Virus record (IMG/VR): IMGVR_UViG_3300020052_000025 | Coordinates: 1-30,639 of that record | Direction: 5' to 3' (one strand) | From: a virus | DNA length: 30,639 nucleotides | Shown: positions 1-6,905 of the stretch, one piece after another | Layout: each line of letters starts with the position of its first letter | Position numbering within the stretch: the stretch's first letter is position 1 | Translations under genes and position numbers: made by a program | The notes under the pieces: generated by a model | Database searches by the model: none | Told to the model about the DNA's origin: nothing | The model's input: the letters and a program-made list of their open reading frames with translations, nothing else

Positions 1-1
1 T

Positions 2-298
2 GCGGCCACTGCCGCGCAGGACGCCGCCGAGATTGCCGCCGCATCTATTAACATCCCCAACTCGCTCGCCGGGGAGGGTTCAAACTTTTTGCGTGTAAAG
101 GATGACGAGTCTGGCTACGAGTTGGTTAGCTCAGTGGCCCGCCCGACGTTCTTCGGCTTTAATCTAAGCGCAGACGGTACAGAGTTATTACACACATATG
201 GTAGTGACGACTACGTCGCATCCGAGTATACTACGTGGGCGGTAGGCGACGGCGTATCCTTTAGCGTCGTGAACAACAATCTGGTAGTGAACCTATGA
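2..298 (+). CDS. Tail fibre/appendage protein, C-terminal part (5' end outside window)
   Basis: The frame is open from the left edge, so this is the last 98 residues of a longer protein. The visible part starts with an Ala-rich stretch (AATAAQDAAEIAAAS), typical of the helical or collagen-like shafts of phage tail fibres. It continues with a GEGSNFLRVKDDESGYELVS segment resembling the connector that often precedes a fibre tip (pattern FLRVxxxxxxYELV). The end, with alternating hydrophobic residues and VSFSVVNNNLVVNL, looks like a beta-rich fibre tip. The stop TGA at 296-298 overlaps the ATG (295) of the next gene as ATGA, so the two are probably translationally coupled. The position just before two receptor-binding-type genes supports a tail appendage. 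Fibre identity is inferred from pattern and context; the N-terminal attachment domain cannot be seen. Confidence 0.7.
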   Translation, partial: AATAAQDAAEIAAASINIPNSLAGEGSNFLRVKDDESGYELVSSVARPTFFGFNLSADGTELLHTYGSDDYVASEYTTWAVGDGVSFSVVNNNLVVNL

Positions 299-1950
299 AT
301 ATAGATATTAGCCAAATCGGGTATCGCTGGAAGGGTATTTACTCTGAGTATCTGGCGTACGCTGACAACGATGTTGTTTACAAGAACGGCGGCGCGTATG
401 TCATTCGCAACGGCGTACCTGTAGAGTTCGCGCTGGGTCAGCAGGATGCGATCCTTAAAGGACACCTGCTTACAGGCGGTGTCTCCGCTGGCGGCTTTGG
501 GAATATGGTGCTGCATTCCAAGGGCGCGGATGGTGTAGAGTTCCGCTTCCAAGACACGCGCAACGGTACGTTAGCAACTGGGCTGATGGACACCCGCACA
601 GGCAGAACTGGGCAGTACTTAGCTTCGTCGTATTACATGATTGCCACCATGAATGACGGGTCTGCTCGCTCGTGGGGTAGCCAAGCTAATGGCAGAGGTG
701 GGGCGGGTAATCAGGACATCGGGCGCACGTTCCCAACACGCGTCGCGTTCCCTCCCGGCACTCCGCCGGTCACTAGCGTCTATAACGTATGGGCGCACAC
801 GTACCTGATAACCGCCGACGGCATGGCGTGGTCTTGCGGCATCGGGGACAATAACTTGGGCGGCGTTAACGCCACGAGCATCCCAATACCTAGAAAGCTG
901 CAGGGCTACGGCGACCTCGGCTCGACAACTAAGATTGTGAAGATTCGGGGGGCGTACGGCGACAACGCGTATCCACAAGCTATGCTTTTGGACGACCAAG
1001 GTCGTGTGTATGTGCTCGGCGCAAACCAGTATGGCTCGCTCGGCATTTCAGGCACCGCGAACGTCCCACGCCTACTCCCGTTCACAGAAACTGTGCCGAT
1101 CAGAGAGATGATCATGCAGGGGAGCCTGTATGGTGCCTCTCACCTCATCAGCCGGGATGGCGACCTCTATGTGGCGGGGCAGTCGTCCACATCAGGCTGG
1201 GGGCAAGTCGATCTTGCCGCACACCGCCTGTGGATGCCGTGGGGCCAAGATAAGAAGGTCAAGATGACTATGATGTCTGAGACCGACGCGCACTGGGCCA
1301 CCGGGTATAACGCGTACCGCACGCAGGGCGTCGTCCTTGAAAACGGTGACTTGTATGTGTGGGGTGACGGCGGCGGACAGACCAACAGCGGTTGGGGTGT
1401 CGGCTATAACTCCGACATTTGGCCCGGTAACCAGTACCACCCTCGCAAGGTGCTTGATGGCGTTGTAGATTACGGTGCCGTACAAGGTGGGTACCAGAAA
1501 CAGCTTGCTGTTCGAGATGACGGCACCGTTTGGGGGACTGGCGACAGCAACTACTCCGTAATTTCTACATCTCGCAACACTTGGGCGCAGGAGGGTGTTG
1601 GGGTTATCTCTAACGCAACGCGCCTTACCATGCACGGGTCGCAGTACTCGGCTACCGCCGGGGTACTGACAAGCGATGGCAAGGTGATTATGTGGGGCCA
1701 CGACGATACCGGCGGGTTCGGCACGGGGGACGCGGTTAGCCGTTCTAGCAATAACGCCTCGCCAGCGCTTATCCCCGAGCGAATTGTCGATTTTCAGTGG
1801 GTCGGCTATTTTGCCGTGTCTCAGCCCTACTTCACCACTATTTTCCTGACTGAGACCGGGCAAGTCTACGCATCTGGCTCGGGGTACTACAGCATCAACG
1901 GCGACGACGACAACGAAAACTGCTACAGCCCCCGACAAATTCTGTTTTAA
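295..1950 (+). CDS. RCC1-type beta-propeller tail protein, copy 1
   Basis: 551 aa. Residues 1-60 form a small module with the pattern W-K-G-x-Y-x(3)-Y-x(4)-D-V-V-Y-x-N-G-x-Y, like the N-terminal carbohydrate-binding-like modules of many phage tail proteins. From about residue 110 the protein has eight degenerate RCC1-type (alpha-tubulin suppressor family) loops, for example LGANQYGSLG, WGDGGGQTNSGWG and WGHDDTGGFGTGD, each followed by a strand and a hydrophobic 'xVxxDGxVYxxG' core. These repeats fold as a seven-bladed propeller in RCC1 proteins. It is a paralogue of the next gene, with the same order of parts and the same kind of C-terminal end (acidic DDD cluster, Y-S-P, terminal Phe). It overlaps the preceding fibre gene by 4 bp. 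The likely role is host surface recognition by a tail appendage; the ligand is unknown. RCC1 assignment is by visible repeats; the receptor role is inference. Confidence 0.75.
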   Translation: MNIDISQIGYRWKGIYSEYLAYADNDVVYKNGGAYVIRNGVPVEFALGQQDAILKGHLLTGGVSAGGFGNMVLHSKGADGVEFRFQDTRNGTLATGLMDTRTGRTGQYLASSYYMIATMNDGSARSWGSQANGRGGAGNQDIGRTFPTRVAFPPGTPPVTSVYNVWAHTYLITADGMAWSCGIGDNNLGGVNATSIPIPRKLQGYGDLGSTTKIVKIRGAYGDNAYPQAMLLDDQGRVYVLGANQYGSLGISGTANVPRLLPFTETVPIREMIMQGSLYGASHLISRDGDLYVAGQSSTSGWGQVDLAAHRLWMPWGQDKKVKMTMMSETDAHWATGYNAYRTQGVVLENGDLYVWGDGGGQTNSGWGVGYNSDIWPGNQYHPRKVLDGVVDYGAVQGGYQKQLAVRDDGTVWGTGDSNYSVISTSRNTWAQEGVGVISNATRLTMHGSQYSATAGVLTSDGKVIMWGHDDTGGFGTGDAVSRSSNNASPALIPERIVDFQWVGYFAVSQPYFTTIFLTETGQVYASGSGYYSINGDDDNENCYSPRQILF

Positions 1951-1962
1951 GAGGACCTACAC

Positions 1963-3624
1963 ATGGCTTCAATTTCTCTCGGCAAAATTGCTTTTAAGTG
2001 GCGCGGTGCCTATGACGCTGGCACCGCGTACGCAGCGCAGGACGTTGTGTCCTATAACGGCGACTCTTGGGTGTGCAAGACCGCCGCTACGGCGCAGACA
2101 CCCGCAGCTGGCACGTACTGGGACTTGTTCGCGCAAGGGTCCGCTAACATCGGCGCTAACGCCGGTGAGCTGATCTATAACGACGGCACAGGGCTCGCCG
2201 CGCTGCCCGTTGGTGAGGCGGGGCAGGTACTCCAGATCGACAAACTTACCCTCCTGCCTGTGTGGGGTCCGGCGGATGTGCGGTCCGCGACGCGCGTAAA
2301 AGCCCTGCCCGAGTCGACAAGATATAACCAACAAACGCTGACGTACCGCCACAACGGCGTCATCATGAACGACAACAGCGTTCGTATGTGGGGCGACAAC
2401 GCAGATTATCGCCTTGGTGATGGCACTACGAACGACCGGTCTTACCCCACTCGCCTGCCGTTTCCACCCAACTTCCCCGGTGTTGACAAGCTCTTCTTAG
2501 GCTATTATGGCCAACAGGCAGTGATTGATTTGGATGGGAAGTTGTGGACGTGGGGGTATAACGGATACGGGCAGCTCGGCACCGGCAACACAACCGCGCA
2601 GCGCGTCCCCTACTGCGCCAGCAACAACGAACTAAACTCTATCAACACTAAGACTGTTACCCACGTCGCCACACAGTGCGGACAGGAGGGGTACCAATCC
2701 ATGTTGGTGTTGTGCGCCGACGGGACTGTCCACACCGCTGGATACAACGGATACGGGCAGCTCGGTCAGGGTGACACGTCGCAGCGCAACTACTTTACGC
2801 AGGTCCCCGCGCTCAGCGACATCGTCTGGGTCGCGGCGGGGCGTGAGCGGTATGGCTGGTACTGCGCTATCTCTAGCACCGGCGTCTTATACACGTGGGG
2901 GTATGGTGGCGACGGGCAGCTTGGCGCCGGTAACACCAACAACTCGGCGCTCGCCGTACCTCGCACCACAGGCGTGCTATCTGGCAAGACGATGACCAAG
3001 GTCTGGTGCGGCCATACGTCTACGTACGCGCTTGATAGCAACGGGACGCTGTACGGCTGCGGCGCTAACTCGTACGGTTGTCTTGGTGATGGTAGCAACG
3101 CAACGCAGACCAGCTTCGTGGAGATTGAGACGGACGTGGAGGCGGTGTACGCCGGTGCGTATGACTACCCCATGGTCTTCCTTATCAAGACTGATGGCTC
3201 TGTCTGGTCGACTGGTTACGGCGGCTATGGCGGCAACGGAGACCCCGCTGCGGGGAATATCTCCACGTTTACCAAACTTGACTTCGGCTCCAAGATTGCT
3301 ACCAAAGTCATCCACAGCGGCACCGGGTCTTATAACTGGACTGCGGTCTTGTTTACCGACGGCACCGTTGAGATGTGGGGTTACAACGGCAACGGTGTTT
3401 TGATGCGCGGGGATACAACTACGGTGTATTTCGGCTCTCGCAACGTCGTACCTACGGGCGGTCTGAAGGTTGTTGACATCACTGGCTGGTGCCAGAGTTC
3501 GGAGCAGGCTGTCGGCTTCCTGATGGAGGATGGGCAGTACTTTGTCGGCGGCTACGCCGGGGAATCCGCGTTGCCTGAGGACGACGACGAAGCGTCATAC
3601 ACCCCGATGCCCGTACCGTTCTAA
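1963..3624 (+). CDS. RCC1-type beta-propeller tail protein, copy 2
   Basis: 553 aa. Residues 1-60 hold a Trp/Tyr-rich module (FKWRGAYDAGTAYAAQDVVS, then YNGDSWVC and TYWDLF) of the kind found in sugar-binding N-terminal modules of phage proteins. Residues 61-105 are a fibre-like linker ending in a VLQIDKLTLLPVWG segment. Eight RCC1-type loops follow, starting near residues 143, 197, 259, 312, 366, 417, 472 and 529; the clearest are WGYNGYGQLGTGNT, AGYNGYGQLGQGDT and WGYGGDGQLGAGNT. The repeats are far better preserved than in copy 1. The protein ends with an acidic EDDDE stretch, Y-T-P and a terminal Phe, as in copy 1. A GAGGA ribosome site lies at 1951-1955, 12 bp after the stop of copy 1. 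Probably a receptor-binding or adhesion propeller; no enzyme motif is seen. Confidence 0.8.
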   Translation: MASISLGKIAFKWRGAYDAGTAYAAQDVVSYNGDSWVCKTAATAQTPAAGTYWDLFAQGSANIGANAGELIYNDGTGLAALPVGEAGQVLQIDKLTLLPVWGPADVRSATRVKALPESTRYNQQTLTYRHNGVIMNDNSVRMWGDNADYRLGDGTTNDRSYPTRLPFPPNFPGVDKLFLGYYGQQAVIDLDGKLWTWGYNGYGQLGTGNTTAQRVPYCASNNELNSINTKTVTHVATQCGQEGYQSMLVLCADGTVHTAGYNGYGQLGQGDTSQRNYFTQVPALSDIVWVAAGRERYGWYCAISSTGVLYTWGYGGDGQLGAGNTNNSALAVPRTTGVLSGKTMTKVWCGHTSTYALDSNGTLYGCGANSYGCLGDGSNATQTSFVEIETDVEAVYAGAYDYPMVFLIKTDGSVWSTGYGGYGGNGDPAAGNISTFTKLDFGSKIATKVIHSGTGSYNWTAVLFTDGTVEMWGYNGNGVLMRGDTTTVYFGSRNVVPTGGLKVVDITGWCQSSEQAVGFLMEDGQYFVGGYAGESALPEDDDEASYTPMPVPF

Positions 3625-3630
3625 GCGTCG

Positions 3631-4110
3631 ATGGACCCGATCAGCCTCTTCATGGCCGCTACGGCGGCCTTCAATACAGTTAAAAAACTGGTGGAGGCTG
3701 GCCGCGAGGTGGAAGATGTGCTGGGGCAGATCGGGACGTGGATGGGAAAGGTCAGCGAGCTACAAGCTGCTGACAACAAGAAGCCCGGTATATTTCAGCG
3801 CATCGGTAGCGGAAAGTCGGTCGAGCAAGAGGCGATGGAGCAGTTGCAGCGCCGCGAATCGGTGCGCAAACAGCACCTAGAGCTTATGTCGATGGTGAAG
3901 TTGCGTTATGGGCCACAAGCCTTTGACGAACTGATGCAAATGCAGAGACAGATCAAACTCAAGCGTGAGCGTCAGATTATTCACCAGCAACAACGCCGCC
4001 GTGACTTGATTGGCTACGCCTTAGCCGCCGTCGTAGTAGTACTCGGCGTGTGGGCTTTGTGGGGCATGGTCGCTACCGCTATCGAGTGGAAGCAAAACGG
4101 AGTAGGTTGA
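3631..4110 (+). CDS. Uncharacterised coiled-coil protein with C-terminal membrane anchor
   Basis: 159 aa, not recognised. Residues 1-50 are mildly hydrophobic and helical. Residues 64-124 are strongly charged and Gln-rich (a run of Q, R and K around residues 104-124), predicted by eye to be a coiled coil. Residues about 126-150 form one membrane segment (LIGYALAAVVVVLGVWALWG). A single C-terminal anchor with a coiled coil, immediately upstream of a holin, would fit a lysis accessory or host-membrane protein, but this is inference from position. No good ribosome site precedes the ATG at 3631; an ATG at 3652 is an alternative. The stop TGA at 4108-4110 shares its last base with the ATG of the holin gene (TGATG), so the two are coupled. 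Confidence 0.6.
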   Translation: MDPISLFMAATAAFNTVKKLVEAGREVEDVLGQIGTWMGKVSELQAADNKKPGIFQRIGSGKSVEQEAMEQLQRRESVRKQHLELMSMVKLRYGPQAFDELMQMQRQIKLKRERQIIHQQQRRRDLIGYALAAVVVVLGVWALWGMVATAIEWKQNGVG

Positions 4111-4604
4111 TGAATGATCTCATTGGGATGGTTAAAGGCTTCGCGCCCGGTATTGCGACTGCGCTTGGCGGCCCTCTGGCTGGCATGGCAGTTACTGCGC
4201 TTTCTAAACAGCTTGGCGTCGAGGATGAAGTAGCTTCTGTGGTCAAAGCAATTAGCAGCGACCCAGAGGCTGAAGCAAAGATTAAACAGCTTGAACATGA
4301 CAAATTTAAAGCGATTCTTGCGGATAAAGCTAGCGCTCGCCAGCGCGAGATGGCTGTTGTGTCGAGTGAGCACGCGCCTCTTATTAACAAAGTTGTCACG
4401 CCAGCTCTTGCGCTCGGCGTCACAGGGCTATCGTTCGTGCTGTTCGCTGTGCTTATCTTTGTCGAAGTTAAGCCGGAAGCTAAGGATATTCTTATCTACA
4501 TCCTTGGCGTCCTCTCTGCGGCGGTGACACAGATTTTGTCTTACTACTTTGGCTCCAGCGTTGGCAGCAAAGATAAGGATGAGCAGTTGAAAACCTTTAA
4601 ATAG
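4110..4604 (+). CDS. Putative holin, 3TM (gene-transfer-release) type
   Basis: 164 aa. The N-terminus (FAPGIATALGGPLAGMAVTA, residues 11-30) is a Gly/Ala-rich hydrophobic helix. A charged helical middle (residues 50-88) is followed by two clear membrane segments at about residues 97-119 and 127-147. The tail YYFGSSVGSKDKDEQL is polar and charged. This arrangement and the YFGSS-x-GSKDKDE ending match the family of 3TM holins described in gene transfer agents and many phages (PF11351-like). It would form holes in the inner membrane and let the M15 endolysin encoded downstream reach the cell wall. The ATG at 4110 was chosen over an in-frame start 60 bases upstream because it couples to the preceding stop (TGATG) and gives the family-like N-terminus. 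Neighbouring genes fit a lysis cassette. Confidence 0.7.
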   Translation: MNDLIGMVKGFAPGIATALGGPLAGMAVTALSKQLGVEDEVASVVKAISSDPEAEAKIKQLEHDKFKAILADKASARQREMAVVSSEHAPLINKVVTPALALGVTGLSFVLFAVLIFVEVKPEAKDILIYILGVLSAAVTQILSYYFGSSVGSKDKDEQLKTFK

Positions 4605-4614
4605 GGGGTGGGCT

Positions 4615-4812
4615 ATGGTCTGGTTACCTGTGGCGTTTGTTTGCTTGAACAGCAACGTGTGCTCTTTTTACAACGGTAACCTGTCCATATCCTTGGAACA
4701 GTGTGAGGCGCAAAATAAAATCGCGGCTGTTACTATGAAGCGAGACCCCGACGTGCAGGCGTTTCAGGTGGACTGCATCGAAATCAAACCAAAACAGACT
4801 GACTCGTTATGA
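4615..4812 (+). CDS. Small Cys-containing protein in lysis cassette
   Basis: 65 aa, not recognised. It starts with a short hydrophobic stretch (MVWLPVAFVCLNSNVC) and has four cysteines in total (near residues 10, 16, 30 and 54). This would fit an exported or periplasmic disulfide-bonded protein, but the hydrophobic segment is short for a normal signal peptide. A strong GGGGGTGG ribosome site lies at 4605-4612. Its TGA stop at 4810-4812 overlaps the endolysin ATG at 4809 (ATGA). Lying between holin and endolysin it could be an o-spanin-like or other lysis helper, yet no canonical lipobox is seen, so no function is assigned. Confidence 0.55.
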   Translation: MVWLPVAFVCLNSNVCSFYNGNLSISLEQCEAQNKIAAVTMKRDPDVQAFQVDCIEIKPKQTDSL

Positions 4813-5273
4813 AGCTAACAGCTAACTTTTCCCTAGCCGAGATGACCAAGAGCGATACAGCTCTGCGTCTGGGCATGGATAACACCCCCAGCCAGACCGA
4901 AATAGATAACATGACCGCCTTGTGCGAGTGTGTTCTGCAGCCTGTGCGCAATCACTACGGCATGGGCGTCAAGGTCAACTCCGGCTTTCGCCACCCTGAT
5001 GTAAACGCCAAGGTCGGTGGCTCCAAGACGTCAGACCACTGCAAAGGCATGGCTGCGGACATTGAGATTCCCGGCGTTGCCAACGCTGACCTCGCCAAGT
5101 GGATTGTCGACCACCTCGAATTTCGCCAAGTTATTCTTGAGTTCTACACCCCCGGTATCCCTGATTCTGGCTGGGTGCATGTGAGTTATAACCCTGCTGA
5201 TAACAAGAAGCAGGTGCTTACAGCCGCTAAAAAAGACGGCAAAACAGTCTATTTGCCCGGTTTGGTGGCTTAA
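4809..5273 (+). CDS. M15-family peptidoglycan peptidase (endolysin)
   Basis: 154 aa, the normal length for a single-domain phage lysin of this type. The sequence has the zinc-site pattern of the M15A-like peptidases (PF08291 type): S-D-H-C-K-G-M-A-A-D at residues 75-84, giving H77 and D84, and W-V-H-V-S at 122-126, giving H124 as third zinc ligand. NSGFRHPDVNAKVGG (residues 57-71) is the usual substrate-side loop (SGYR..N..VGG). Such enzymes cut D-Ala-containing cross-bridges or peptide stems of peptidoglycan. No signal peptide is seen, so release through the holin encoded at 4110-4604 is expected. It is the likely lysis enzyme of the phage and is separate from the transglycosylase in the virion protein at 13768-15852. 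Confidence 0.88.
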   Translation: MKLTANFSLAEMTKSDTALRLGMDNTPSQTEIDNMTALCECVLQPVRNHYGMGVKVNSGFRHPDVNAKVGGSKTSDHCKGMAADIEIPGVANADLAKWIVDHLEFRQVILEFYTPGIPDSGWVHVSYNPADNKKQVLTAAKKDGKTVYLPGLVA

Positions 5274-5275
5274 TC

Positions 5276-5626
5276 ATGGTGGACGCTAGCCGCGTCGTGA
5301 CCAAGAAATCTATCCTGTTGGCGTATCAGATGTTGCGCGGGATGGGCCCTTTTTGTGCGTGGAAGCTCCCCACAAAAATAGAAACCCGCGTCGTTAGCGA
5401 CGCGTCTATGTTCGGTTCGTTCGAGACAGAGCCGAGTCTTATAACAATCAGTACCGCACGAGTCTGGGATGTCAATCAGTTGGTAGCCACAGTGGCCCAC
5501 GAGATGATCCACCTGCACCAGCACAGACTAAAGCGGCTTAACGCGGACAACCCGCACGACGCGTTCTTCTTGGAGTGTGCCCGTGAAGTCTGTGTGTCTC
5601 TTGGGTTTGATAAGGAGAATTTCTAG
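5276..5626 (+). CDS. SprT-like HExxH metalloprotein
   Basis: 116 aa. Residues 75-79 are H-E-M-I-H, a zinc metallopeptidase signature within a hydrophobic helix (VATVAHEMIHLHQHRL). A likely third ligand is H94 in N-P-H-D-A-F-F, as in SprT-like proteins where H-x(2)-F follows the HExxH helix. Short phage SprT-like domains are widespread; cellular SprT/Spartan proteases act on DNA-protein crosslinks, but the substrate of small phage versions is not known. It starts two bases after the endolysin stop. Its TAG stop shares a G with the GTG start of the phosphoesterase gene (TAGTG), so it is probably co-translated with that gene. Placement in a late lysis region rather than the replication arm is unusual. 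Confidence 0.7.
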   Translation: MVDASRVVTKKSILLAYQMLRGMGPFCAWKLPTKIETRVVSDASMFGSFETEPSLITISTARVWDVNQLVATVAHEMIHLHQHRLKRLNADNPHDAFFLECAREVCVSLGFDKENF

Positions 5627-6594
5627 TGGCTACCCCGTTACTTACTGACGATGAGTTTATCGCGCTTTGGAACGAGCACAAGAGCCCCGCGATGATGTCC
5701 AAGGTGTCTGGCATGTCGCTGCGGCACCTCTACTACCGGCGTCGCCAGCTTGAGGCTAAACTGGGCAAGGCACTTGAGGCCGCTAGCACTAGCGCGGCTA
5801 GATTTGCTGTATATCAAGACGCGTACAAGAGCCCGCAAGCCATCCATCTCGGCATAGAAAACGGCACCGTGTTGGTATTTTCCGACGCGCACTTTATGAT
5901 GCACCAGCGTACCACGGCGTACAAAGCCCTGCTCTGGCTTATTGAGGAGCTTCAGCCCACGGCGATTATTAACAACGGCGATGCTTTTGACGGCGCTGCC
6001 GTAAGCCGCCACCCCGCTAACGACTGGACCCCTGTGCCGTCTGTGCTCGAAGAGCTAAAAGCATGCCAGATGTATCTAGGAGAGATCGAGGACGCCGCCC
6101 CGAAGGCTAAGCTCATCTGGACGCTGGGCAACCATGACGCTAGGTTTAGTGCTCGCCTCGCTGCAGTCGCGCCTCAGTTCAGAGACGTTCAAGGGTTTTC
6201 CCTACCTGACCACTTCGATAAGTGGACACACACAATGTCTTGTTGGGTTACTGACGATTTAATGGTTAAACACCGCTGGAAGGGCGGAATTCACGCGACG
6301 CATAACAATGCCGTCGGAAGTGGTGTCAGCTTCTGCACCGGTCACCTACACAGTCTAAAAGCCACGCCTTGGACAGACTACAAGGGCACGCGCTGGGGCG
6401 TTGACTGCGGGACGCTGGCGGACCCGTTCGGCGAGCAATTTAACTACGCAGAAAACAATCCACGTAATTGGCGACAGGGGTTCGTCGTGCTGAATATACG
6501 AGATGGGCGCTTGTTGACGCCGGAATTGTGTATGACAGTAGATGATGGACAGGTCGACTGGCGCGGCGAGGTCTGGGATGTATCAGAGTTTTGA
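5626..6594 (+). CDS. Calcineurin-like metallophosphoesterase with HTH-like N-terminus
   Basis: 322 aa, GTG start overlapping the previous stop. All motifs of the calcineurin-like phosphoesterase fold are visible: D-A-H (D87, H89), G-D (118-119), G-N-H-D (168-171), a later His (H216 or H226), and G-H-L-H (239-242). The enzyme should bind two metal ions and cleave a phosphomonoester or phosphodiester, possibly nucleic acid or a nucleotide; the substrate cannot be read from sequence. Residues 1-50 (a TDDEFIALWNEH helix, then MSKVSGMSLRHLYYRRRQL) look like a helix-turn-helix of the kind used by terminase small subunits and Hin-like proteins, which suggests DNA targeting. It is followed by the 70-bp promoter region at 6595-6664, so it is probably the last gene of its operon. 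Confidence 0.8.
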   Translation: MATPLLTDDEFIALWNEHKSPAMMSKVSGMSLRHLYYRRRQLEAKLGKALEAASTSAARFAVYQDAYKSPQAIHLGIENGTVLVFSDAHFMMHQRTTAYKALLWLIEELQPTAIINNGDAFDGAAVSRHPANDWTPVPSVLEELKACQMYLGEIEDAAPKAKLIWTLGNHDARFSARLAAVAPQFRDVQGFSLPDHFDKWTHTMSCWVTDDLMVKHRWKGGIHATHNNAVGSGVSFCTGHLHSLKATPWTDYKGTRWGVDCGTLADPFGEQFNYAENNPRNWRQGFVVLNIRDGRLLTPELCMTVDDGQVDWRGEVWDVSEF

Positions 6595-6612
6595 CCGCTT
6601 GTCAAAAATGTG

Positions 6613-6641
6613 TTGCCTAGCTATGACGGGCAGCGTACAAT
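6613..6641 (+). promoter_or_regulatory. Sigma70-like promoter
   Basis: In the 70-bp gap after the phosphoesterase gene, TTGCCT at 6613-6618 (4 of 6 to TTGACA) and TACAAT at 6636-6641 (5 of 6 to TATAAT) are separated by exactly 17 bp. Transcription would begin near 6648 and run into the gene at 6665, whose ribosome site AGGAG is at 6655-6659. This is the widest gap on the + strand and the best-spaced promoter I see in the window. Activity is inferred. Confidence 0.6.
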
Positions 6642-6664
6642 AAACTAACTTTTCAGGAGTAGGT

Positions 6665-6895
6665 ATGTCCTCAAACGCAAAATCGTCAAAGCGCGCCGCC
6701 GAAGCCGTTGATGACATGGAAATGTCCCCCGAGCTAATTAAGCAGCTCAAGGCGGAGAAGAAAGAGCGCGAAACACAGCGCAAGACCAACGAAGCCTACG
6801 GCAAGGCGTTGTGGTCCACGGGCCTGCGCAACGGCGGTATCGTCAAGATGACACCCAAAGCCACACCGTACAGGTGCGGTGGTAAGGTCAAGTAA
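6665..6895 (+). CDS. Small phage protein with C-terminal Gly-Gly motif
   Basis: 76 aa, function unknown. Residues 1-50 are charged and helical (ELIKQLKAEKKERETQRK). The C-terminus has the motif GLRNGGIVKMTPKATPYRCG followed by GKVK. The pair 'RNGG-x-V-x-M-T-P-K-x(3)-Y-x(2)-GGK' recurs at the end of the next gene (6906-7325), which suggests a common peptide function such as virion assembly, docking or processing. It has a strong ribosome site (AGGAG at 6655-6659) and is the first gene after the promoter at 6613-6641. No membrane segment or enzyme motif is seen. The Gly-Gly 'xxGGxV' ending is a pattern I associate with small proteins in structural regions of marine phages; that is general knowledge, not a database result. 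Confidence 0.6.
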   Translation: MSSNAKSSKRAAEAVDDMEMSPELIKQLKAEKKERETQRKTNEAYGKALWSTGLRNGGIVKMTPKATPYRCGGKVK

Positions 6896-6905
6896 GGAGT
6901 TTATC

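Noticed and set aside
1192-1938. Long antisense open frame of 248 codons opposite the first RCC1 gene
   Set aside because: It lies fully opposite a well-supported gene with clear repeats, has low-complexity composition and no ribosome site or family motif; a shadow of codon use.
1963-3624. Diversity-generating retroelement target in the RCC1 tail protein
   Set aside because: Asn/Tyr-rich loops recall variable regions, but no reverse transcriptase, template repeat or C-type lectin-like C-terminus is seen in the window, and the repeats are explained by RCC1 blades.
4050-4109. Upstream start for the holin gene
   Set aside because: It lies inside the preceding gene, adds an Arg-rich stretch unlike holins and lacks a ribosome site; ATG 4110 couples to the preceding stop.
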